Source: Antedon mediterranea (taxonomy: Eukaryota; Echinodermata; Crinoidea; Comatulida; Antedonidae). From it: 64,000 bases of DNA. Shown piece after piece: positions 56,816 through 64,000 of this stretch. Below the pieces are notes generated by a model. That model saw nothing but the letters and a program-made list of their open reading frames with translations, was not told where the DNA came from and ran no database searches. Position 1 is the stretch's first letter, and the number at the start of each line of letters is the position of its first letter. The translations under genes were made by a program, and so were the position numbers. Location: contig NC_092673.1 in NCBI RefSeq assembly GCF_964355755.1, positions 34,791,648 through 34,855,647 on the forward strand. Reading direction: 5' to 3'.

Positions 56816-57215
56816 GTGCATGATGAAGAGGTAGTATAATAATAGTCTCAATATGTCTAAATGGGATTCCGAAGTATTTTATTCTATTTAAAATCAAGTA
56901 GGCCCTAGTTGAGAGTTGAAACACTGAGTATCACTACAAGTTAATTACAAAGGTCCTATGGGAAAATGCTTTACCGGTCGATTATTAGTCGATTGGAAAT
57001 TGATCGTTCTGTTTATTCAACTTAATAATAACAATAATAATTTTCGGGAGTAAGCAAAGGCCACGCGCCCTAATGTTTATTCCAACATTACCAATAAGAT
57101 AATAAAAAAAATTGAAAAAAAAAACAAATAAAAACCTAAATGTAAATAAGCATGAATATACTTGTTTAATCAATTAGCATCTCAGTAAATCCTTCGACAA
57201 TAATGATTATTAGTA

Positions 57216-57545
57216 TTAGTTTCGTACTAATTTCACTTGTGTTCGCCACTCTGTACGTCTTTGAGCAAGCATGTGGATAGGTCTGCATGTGAAAAGTTCT
57301 GTTTCCTTTTTTATGTTTGCCATCCATGTTTTTGGTCTTCCTTTTGGTCTTTCTCTGAGCCTCTCCGAGTGCAATCTTAGCTGATGAGTGTTTTCATTTA
57401 AACGAACCATGTCAGTCTTCTTTTCCTTATATTCTTACTCCACTCAATCTCTCCTGTTTTGTTTGTACAATTCTTCATTTTTTATTTTCACCGGCCACCT
57501 TATACCTATTATTCCCTAATTTTATTGGGAAGACATCGATTTCAC
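57216..57545 (-). pseudogene. LINE reverse transcriptase C-terminal fragment
   Basis: On the minus strand, frame-broken similarity to LINE ORF2 ends is visible: IDVFPIK, then IKNEELYKQN, and the open part ending RERPKGRPKTWMANIKKETE and AQRRTEWRTQV. This matches the usual IxNEELY...GRPKTxWxD pattern. It probably belongs with the RT fragment at 59467-59660, separated by the LTR element between them. Confidence 0.72.
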
Positions 57546-57601
57546 GCTGTATGTAGTGATACTGTCATTGTGCACAGTTCACAATTATACAAAAAGATAT
57601 T

Positions 57602-58549
57602 TTACTTGTGATGTACTGTACTGTATACTCTACGTTGAAAACTCTCAATTTCAGGTTTATTGTTATTTTTTTTTTTTCGATTAGCTATATAATCATAGGC
57701 TATCATAGCCATATCATAGCTCTTATTTACTTGTTTATCTCTAAGATAAAGCCTCAGATCTTCAGGCATTTTATCAAGTGCCTGTTCCATTATAATCATT
57801 TCAATAATGCCTGCAGCATCATCTTCTTTTACTTTAGCACATTTCATCCAACATTTTAAATAATGGGAGAGCTCATTCAGCCATTGCCTGATGGACATAT
57901 CTTTAACTCTGTTCGAATTTCTAAATTTAAATCTGTAGGTCTCTGCGGACACATCATACTTTTCTAAGATTGCCTTCTTTAAGGTATCATAATCTACACA
58001 TTCTTTTACGGTTAAGGATGCATATGCTGTCCTAGCTTTACCAGACAGTTCAGGTGCTAACCTAGCGGCCCACGTATTCTTATCCCAACCTGTGGCTTCT
58101 GCCAAGTGTTCAAATGTTCTAAAATATATATCAATATCATCTGATTCCTTCAAAGTAGGAACCTTTACCTTCATTTCATCTACTATATTCCTAGCATTAC
58201 TGTAGCTAGACCTATTTTCTAATTCCATCATTTTCACTCTTTCTTGTGATTCAATTTTTCTTTGCTCTATATCTATTTTCTTTTGCTCTATATCTGCTTC
58301 TAATCTTAATTGGTCTTGTTGGTATTGTAATTCTAACTTTTTGTTTTCGGCCTCGAACTTCATTCGAAAATATTCGAGCATCATATCTTTAGGCATACCG
58401 CCGGGTATTTCGGGCAAATCAATATCCATAGCCATTTTATCATATATTTCATTGACTTGGTCAACCTCTTCTTGGTCAACCATATCTTCCCTAGTATCTT
58501 TTTCTGACATAGTCAAATCTATATTTTTACCCGATCTTAAAGTTTTCAT
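57602..58549 (-). CDS. Gag-like protein of an LTR retrotransposon, 315 aa
   Basis: The N-terminus MKTLRSGKNIDL is typical of metaviral gag starts. Residues about 30-110 are acidic, then a Gln/Glu/Lys-rich coiled coil (KLELQYQQDQLRLEADIEQK). From about 128 a retrotransposon capsid-like region follows: DDIDIYFRTFEHLAEATGW, WAARLAPELSGKARTAYASL and YRFKFRNSNRVKDMSIRQWL, the all-helical gag/SCAN-like fold. No CCHC zinc knuckle is present because the frame ends soon after. The frame is fully open despite loss of the rest of the element, so either truncation is recent or the ORF is maintained. Confidence 0.75.
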   Translation of the reverse strand: MKTLRSGKNIDLTMSEKDTREDMVDQEEVDQVNEIYDKMAMDIDLPEIPGGMPKDMMLEYFRMKFEAENKKLELQYQQDQLRLEADIEQKKIDIEQRKIESQERVKMMELENRSSYSNARNIVDEMKVKVPTLKESDDIDIYFRTFEHLAEATGWDKNTWAARLAPELSGKARTAYASLTVKECVDYDTLKKAILEKYDVSAETYRFKFRNSNRVKDMSIRQWLNELSHYLKCWMKCAKVKEDDAAGIIEMIIMEQALDKMPEDLRLYLRDKQVNKSYDMAMIAYDYIANRKKKNNNKPEIESFQRRVYSTVHHK

Positions 58550-59061
58550 GCTAATAACAATTTTACTAATGAAATATGTAAACTTATGTATACAAAATAT
58601 GTTATAAAAGTATTTGTATTACCTTGATTCCATTCAGATATGTAAAAAATATGAAATCCACATAAATTTTTTAATGCAATACAATATACTGTAAGACATT
58701 AATTTACTTCAAAGTGACAAACAACGTTCCAAGTTCGCTCCGTACAAAAATTTACTTTCGAAATAAAAATAGTTTACAAAGTCAGTTTTGCAAATCTTCT
58801 CAAAATTTACTGGGCTTCCTTCTGTTACTTCAGTCTTCTTCTTTCAGATCTCGGTGAATATATCTCCGATGAATATCCAGCAGTCTTGAGCTCAACAGTA
58901 CTTCTTCTTCGTTGTAATATCCAAACAACGGTATAAAAACTGTCAGGAATCCAGATCTTCGCAACCATTTAACTTTTTGGTTACTGATTTAACAGGCCCG
59001 TAGAGTAGGTACTGTCACTTCTTCTTCTTCTTGATACTTAAATCCTGTAAACAAAAATTTT

Positions 59062-59075
59062 CACCGCTGCCACCA
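59062..59075 (-). promoter_or_regulatory. Primer-binding site complementary to tRNA-Leu 3' end
   Basis: On the minus strand TGGTGGCAGCGGTG immediately follows the putative LTR end (CACTACA). It is complementary to CACCGCTGCCACCA, the 3' end of a tRNA-Leu including CCA (recalled sequence). This fixes the element's orientation and LTR edge. Confidence 0.72.
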
Positions 59076-59466
59076 TGTAGTGAATTTATTTTAGTTGGTT
59101 CCGAGCTTTCTCAGGCGTATATATATTTCCACGCGACGTACACCGCTGTCACTGAATGATAACTCATACAAAAAGTATATTTAACTCAACTAGAACTTTT
59201 ATTCCTTGTAACTCGATTAATACATCTTTCTACCACTACCAGTCAAGCCTTATTTTCTTTATCATCTTTCCATTTATCTACTCTGATCTTATTCTCTCTT
59301 TCTTTTTTAATATCTATTACATTCCACTTTTATACTGGACATGCAAATTTTAGGCTTCAGAGGAGGATAACATTTTCCCTCCAAAAATTATACGATTTTG
59401 ATTGGCTAATAATATAAGGCGGACCTGGTCTAAAGCATCCTTATCTAAACACAGAGAATTACAACA
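59076..59466 (-). repeat. Probable 5' LTR (solo copy in window), about 391 bp
   Basis: On the minus strand it begins TGTTGTAATTCTCTGTGTTT and ends AATTCACTACA, i.e. TG...CA termini, directly abutting the primer-binding site. The far end is inferred from TG/CA symmetry and from the point where LINE similarity resumes (about 59467). No second copy is available for confirmation. Confidence 0.55.
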
Positions 59467-59660
59467 TACATAATATGACAATAGGGTTCTGAGATCTACT
59501 TGTTCTATTAAGATTTTTATGATTCTTCTGGTTCAAGGATGTGATATATTATATCAATTAATTTGTCCTGTCTACAGTATCAAAAGCACTGGTCATGTCT
59601 AACATGAGTACATTTATTCCGTAGTAGATGATTTTATTGCTTTTTCTGATGTAATTGCTT
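59467..59660 (-). pseudogene. LINE reverse transcriptase motif A fragment
   Basis: On the minus strand the sequence reads GINVLMLDMTSAFDTVDR, the classic LINE RT motif A. It is followed in a shifted frame by ILEPEES and LIEQVDLRTL, as expected downstream. It breaks at the LTR boundary. The motif B-E region is missing between this piece and 57545. Confidence 0.7.
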
Positions 59661-59761
59661 TTTTTCGTACTAATAATTATAGTAATCTCTTCTTGTTCCA
59701 TAGTGTTACCATGGTAATTCTAATGAGAATGTTTATCTATATACTGTGTTTTTTTCTTAGA

Positions 59762-61412
59762 ATGACTGAAACTCAAGTAGAATGCCCTTCTTCAAGTTCT
59801 GATGATGTAATAGAAAGTAAGTTATTCTACATGTACCGTGAAATGTAAATTTGATAACATTAGTTTTCACTATTACGATATTGTTCCATATTTCTATCTT
59901 AGGAAGATATTATAAAGAGTTTTTAAAGAAAATTTCTGATTTAATCGGTAGAAACTCAATTTCAATTGTACGCGGGTCGAAGTAATTTCCGGGTTCACAA
60001 TGAATTCACATTGCAACCAGGGAGGTGAAAATATAATGTATACCTCCCTGTTGCGCGTATGTGAAGGTACAGTATAGTTAAAAAAAAAAATTATACTGAA
60101 AATTAAAAATGATCAAATCTTAATGTGTGTTCTCTTCTTTATTCTAATAATACACATCATTCATTCGTGTGCTTGATTGAAGTGTGATTGTGTTGTTATA
60201 TTTTATAGAAGATGAAGCAAAAAGAAGAAAAGACAAAAAGGAAGTCAGTAAGTAAAAACCTACAATAACACTGAAAATAAATTAAACGGCAAGTTTTCGT
60301 TTTTAGACTATTATTTTATTACCAACAAAATAATAACGCCAACTGAGATAGTTGTTTGAATATAGTTATTGAGTCTTCTTTAGATTTTGAAAGTTTAAAA
60401 ATAATATTTATTTTATTATTATAGGCTTGTATTGTTTACTTTGAATAAATACCAATAATAATAATAAGTAAGTTTACTTTTAGTTCAGGAATACTAGACA
60501 AAAAAGGGCCAAAGGTAGAAATAAATATACTAAAGCTGAATTTTTCAGGATAGGTCCCTAATTTTGTATAGAACAACATACTATTAACTAAGTTAAGTCC
60601 CTTGACTTTTTGTGGTATGCTAATATTTTATCGTGTATATTCACAGTATAGAATTGTTATTTATTTAATCTATACAGTAGTACTGCACAATGAATTTGCT
60701 ATACATGCTATGTATATTGTTTACTAGCGAATATGATCCATTAAGAAAGGGCTGGCATTAAATAGCATTTTATCCACGATATTGTCCAATAAATTAAATT
60801 ATAAAGATTAGCTAAATAAAATGAAATTGGAAAAATGTGATTTCAGTCATGTGTGATACTTATAATCATCATTTTTATATCTCTAAAGAACATTCTACAA
60901 AACATTTCGATGATCTGATGGTTGATGTTAATTCATTCTGGAAAAAGTATGGAAATGTTAGTTTACTAAAGTTGTTACTCTTGGAGTTTCAAGGACAAAC
61001 ATCAGTAATTGCGATAAAGAAGGGATCGAAGGCACATGATCTGTTCAAACTACTAGTTGATCCAGGAATTCTCAACGATTCCGATGTAACAGTTCTTATT
61101 GAGGCTGTCTATCTGAGTTGTTTAGGGGGTTTAGAATCAAAGATCAAGAATAGAGTACCGTCATTTAAAGGATTCGAGAGTTTTGTTGTTTGTAAATTCT
61201 CCAAGCATCGACAAAATTTAGTTGAATTGGGATTCACAATAAGCTCTGCAAAAATGGAACGCATCAACGAATTTTACGATGTTGAGCCAAAAGACCAATG
61301 GGATTTGATCTTCAAAATTGAAATATTAGGTAAATTGCCATCTTTAGTTGAAAAACTTAAACAAGAAAACATGATGGAGGAGTATGAAATCATAACATCA
61401 TCGGATAACTAA
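59762..61412 (+). CDS. Candidate DED/death-fold protein, 219 aa, 3 exons
   Basis: Exons: 59762-59816, 60209-60247, 60847-61412; they join in frame (660 nt). The first ATG lies one base after an acceptor (TTTTTTTCTTAG), so a non-coding 5' exon exists. Residues 1-31 are acidic/Ser then Lys/Arg-rich (KDEAKRRKDKKEV). Residues about 50-135 contain a helical region with KAHDLFKLLVDPGILNDSDVTVLIEAVYLSCLGGLESKI (quoted here in two parts: KAHDLFKLLVDPGILND and SDVTVLIEAVYLSCLGGLES), the spacing of a death-effector domain's central helices. A second helical stretch (GFESFVVCKFSKHRQNLVEL, then DQWDLIFKIEILGKLPSLVE) may be another death fold. No transmembrane segment or catalytic domain. If correct it would be an adaptor in apoptosis or innate signalling. 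The fold call is inference; the gene structure is firm. Confidence 0.7.
60014..60056. repeat. Inverted repeat CAACCAGGGAGGT / ACCTCCCTGTTG
   Basis: Arms of about 12-13 bp around an AT-rich loop, in intron 1 of the death-fold gene. It is probably the core of a small MITE. Confidence 0.6.
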
Positions 61413-62230
61413 ATTGTGTTTAGTGCCAGTCTAACAACTTTGGTTATATGCCTATACATTAATGTCATTAATATGTTTTAGTATAGAAAGCTTGGGGTTC
61501 AGTAGGCCCTATTATTACTGTATAACTTTTTTTTTTTTTTATTGTATTACATATCTTGTATATTGCTCGTTTGTAACTGTCATAAATGTCCTCATTTTAT
61601 AAAACATTATGCAGAGACGAGAGTTTACAATTTTTTTTAACAAAAATTTGAAAATGTAAAAAAAAAATGTACTAAAGCTCTGCAAGTTTAAAATACAAAA
61701 TAAACTGAATCTAATCGTGATAAATGAATTCATACAGCAGGTAAACAATTCAAAACAATTCAACTAATTGTAACAAGAACAAATCTATTCAATGTGTATA
61801 TTTAATTTAAATTTAATGGCTCTATTACAATTTTTGGTTAGGTAATTTATTTTTACTACAAATACTTTTACAATAAAGGTATTCGTTTTCCATGATGTGT
61901 ATGAAAGTTTCTTAACTATTAAATTAAATGGCAAATAGTATTATATTTTACAATTTGCAATGTAATCTAATATTCAAGACACTTTCTAACAACTTTTGCT
62001 TGGCTTAATATTCTTCGTCATTCCATGGGATAAGGAAATTTTTCTAGTTTAATTATTTAGTAAGTATACATATTTAAAATAAATTTAACTCTATTTTTGT
62101 AAATATAAATATTTTTGTAATTTTCTGTGTTACTAACCAGCAATTCTATATCAACATGAATTTATTTGGGACAGACAAAATAAAGTATAAATAATTTTAA
62201 ATTTGTTAAGTTAATAATAGATTCATTTTA
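61413..62230. other. 3' flank of the death-fold gene
   Basis: AT-rich sequence with poly-T/A tracts. An AATAAA at about 61699 could be the gene's polyadenylation signal. Nothing else is seen. Confidence 0.45.
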
Positions 62231-63110
62231 TTGTTTTTAACATATTTACAGTATTTCAATTATGTCATAATAACAAAGCCAACAGCCATTAAGTCGCGTG
62301 CTACAATGCATAGTGATACCGGACCGACAGACAGACCGACAGACAGACCGACATAGTGAACTACACTGACCGAAATTACTGAACATGTTTAAAAATGTTG
62401 AAATGTTTAAAAACATTTATATTTTTTTAATTTACACGTGCGTAGCCTGTCACTTTTGACGTGCTCGTATAACGTAATTTCGAGTTGAAAAGTAAGTCAA
62501 GAAAACAGAAATCGGGCAAAAAGAGTGCGCAATAACATTTAACGCGCAGTGCGCACGCAAAAATATGCGCACTCATGGCAATTTTGTAAACGCTTAAAAT
62601 TGTCTGAAACGTACTCTTATTTCATCGAAAATAAATTTTGAAAATTTTAAGCGCGCGTACGCATGCGTTACATGCGCTACGCACGTAATTGTATTGCCAT
62701 ATGATGATTTATGCCCTGAAATTTATGAGTACCAAATTTTATTTAATTGTGATTCAAGGTTGTGAAGATATGATTACAAACGTGATTTCGTTAAATCGTG
62801 CGTAGACCGCGTAATTTTTTGTGAACTATAGAGTCGCTTCCACTTTAAATAGCTACTTATTGCATTGATTGTCTCATCAATCGAATGTGGATTTACAAAA
62901 ATGTCCCAATTTGTACAGGGAAAATTTTCATTTAAAAATTTTGTTTAGCAATATTGCTAATCAAACTGATTTTTAAGTCGAGAAACATAGTTTTGTATTG
63001 TATTTTTTGCTACACAATTTTCAAAATGTGTAGCAATAAGGTTGTTTTGTATAGCTTTTTGCTACGCTACACTGGCGAAAATGTTCCCTGTTTGTAGACT
63101 CAATACAGCA
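62231..63110. repeat. Probable dispersed repeat with GACAGACCGACA block and hairpin
   Basis: It contains a run of ACCGACAGAC units (62325-62352), GCGC/TACGC-rich stretches (62440-62700) and a stem TTGCTACACA...TGTGTAGCAA at about 63008-63037. The texture is that of a dispersed invertebrate repeat; no coding frame. Class is unknown. Confidence 0.4.
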
Positions 63111-63229
63111 CTTAAGTTTATCAACCGACTCGTATTATGAATTTTAATTTCATCGGGAGAACATTATATCATTTGATGCCACCAATAACACATGAGAAAA
63201 GAATATTACTCACATTTGAATGATGTACT

Positions 63230-63315
63230 GTACTATATTGCGTGTACTATATTGCGTGTACTATATTGCGTGTACTATATTGCATGTACTATATTGCGTG
63301 TACTATATTGCATCA
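63230..63315. repeat. 14-bp minisatellite GTACTATATTGCGT, 6 copies
   Basis: Units start at 63230, 63244, 63258, 63272, 63286 and 63300; two carry GCAT in place of GCGT. Confidence 0.93.
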
Positions 63316-63354
63316 TGGAGGTATAAAATAGACCTCCACAAGCCCGTATGCAGC

Positions 63355-63730
63355 ATTTATAATGGGGGGTGCGAGCAACAATGGCTGGGGGCCAGGGGGC
63401 CGCCAAGGGCCCTCGGTCAGGGGCCGAAGGCCATGGCAAAATTTGCGTTATTTGACGTTCTAAAGACTGATGTAAGACTCTCTGTTGTGGCTTGGGCTAG
63501 TTGAACGATGGACACCAGAACTTAACGCTTTCATGATGAGGCCAACTCAGGGGTGGCGCCAGGATCTTCCCGACGCGGGGGCTACATTCCCCGACGAGGG
63601 GGCTATGCGAGCGAAGCGAGCATCACTAGGCTGAGGGCCAGGGGCCGCCAAGGGCCCCGGTGGGGGTCCAGGGGGCGAAGCCCCCGGAAGCAACGCGTTC
63701 TAGCGTCATTTGAGGTCTTTTTAATCAGAT
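63355..63730. mobile_element. GC-rich transposon remnant (GGGGGCCAGGGGGCCGCC type)
   Basis: Two diverged copies of a GC-rich block (GGGGCCGCCAAGGGCCC and GGGGCCGCCAAGGGCCCCGG, each followed by GGCGAAG/GCCGAAG and TTTGACGTTC or TCATTTGAGGT) form an imperfect tandem or inverted pair. This composition is far from the AT-rich surroundings and typical of transposon ends. No gene is called; open frames here come from GC richness. Confidence 0.5.
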
Positions 63731-64000
63731 TTAGGGTAGCCATTTTTTCCATTTTTTATAATGCATAAATAAAAAACGATGCGCGATGACTGTTTCAATC
63801 CATATTTTTCAATTTAAAAAATAAAAGTTCAAAGAAATTATATTATACTTCAAAACATGAAAAAAAATAAAGAAGAAACAGATTGAATTGGAGAATCATT
63901 AAGAGTAAGGGTGATAGAGTTAGATTTAAGTTTTTGAGAAGAGCCAATGAGCATAGATTTAGTTTTTGAGATAGTTGGATTTAATGTAATGCCACATGTC
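63731..64000. other. AT-rich end of window
   Basis: On the minus strand the last 110 bp could encode a short hydrophobic/Lys-rich segment, but nothing is recognisable before the window ends. Confidence 0.3.

Larger units (their letters stand above)
57546..59466 (-). mobile_element. Truncated LTR retrotransposon with intact gag-like ORF
   Basis: In minus orientation the order is a probable 5' LTR (59466 down to 59076), a primer-binding site (59075-59062), a 0.5-kb leader and a 315-codon gag-like frame (58549-57602). No protease, RT or second LTR follows; the sequence passes into LINE remnant by about 57545. The left boundary is approximate. Gag resembles Ty3/gypsy-type capsids but could be another LTR class. 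Confidence 0.68.

Noticed and set aside
63355-63768. GC-rich open frames near the window end
   Set aside because: They arise from GC-rich transposon-like sequence; Arg/Gly-rich low-complexity translation without a domain.

Overview
This is a gene-poor, AT-rich metazoan window with spliced genes (GT-AG introns), many transposon-derived repeats and frequent AGGCCTA-type simple repeats. The gene content (ELMOD3, mitochondrial ribosomal protein S18C, a receptor guanylate cyclase, a candidate death-fold protein), the long repeat-filled introns and the AGGCCTA background suggest a marine invertebrate deuterostome. An echinoderm is my best guess, but this is inference; no species marker is present.

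Four host genes lie on the + strand. (1) 2697-12958: ELMOD3, an ELMO-domain Arf/Arl-GAP family protein, 12 coding exons including a 15-nt microexon, 567 aa. (2) 17569-25289: MRPS18C (bS18m), 5 exons, 187 aa, with a presequence-like N-terminus and a lysine-rich tail. (3) 28363-45932: a membrane receptor guanylate cyclase, 19 exons, 1124 aa, with signal peptide, ligand-binding ectodomain, one membrane segment, kinase-homology domain, coiled coil, cyclase domain and C-tail. (4) 59762-61412: a 219-aa protein in 3 exons with a probable DED/death-fold region. In all four, every exon joins in frame across consensus splice sites, which strongly supports the models. The genes have no evident functional link.

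Mobile DNA fills the rest. Introns carry small inverted-repeat elements: a 343-bp element packed with TGACGCAC motifs; a 1303-bp Tigger/pogo-like element with TA target duplication; seven copies of one roughly 100-165 bp MITE family; three to four copies of a second; nested MITEs; and a roughly 1.9-kb foldback region ending in GCGAGGCA arrays. A 5'-truncated LINE (19381-22093) sits in an MRPS18C intron. A young Ty1/copia element (50930-55600) has 183-bp LTRs differing at 2 sites and CAATT target duplications. Its primer-binding site matches the anticodon arm of initiator tRNA-Met, and it carries a frameshift, an internal deletion and a 0.9-kb insertion. At 57216-59660 a minus-strand LINE appears split by a truncated LTR element with an intact gag-like ORF.

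Tandem arrays are prominent: 96-bp (14439-14938), 37-bp (23254-24266), 50-bp hairpin (25498-26440), 63-bp (31583-31826), 18-bp palindromic (37885-38124), about 54-bp (40255-40620), 15-bp (43270-43388), about 79-bp (45911-46563) and 14-bp (63230-63315). The most interesting is the 63-bp array, which copies the splice acceptor and start of receptor cyclase exon 2 four times in an open frame. No wholly new multi-gene system was recognised; the notable signals are unusual repeat-gene interactions and retrotransposon architecture.
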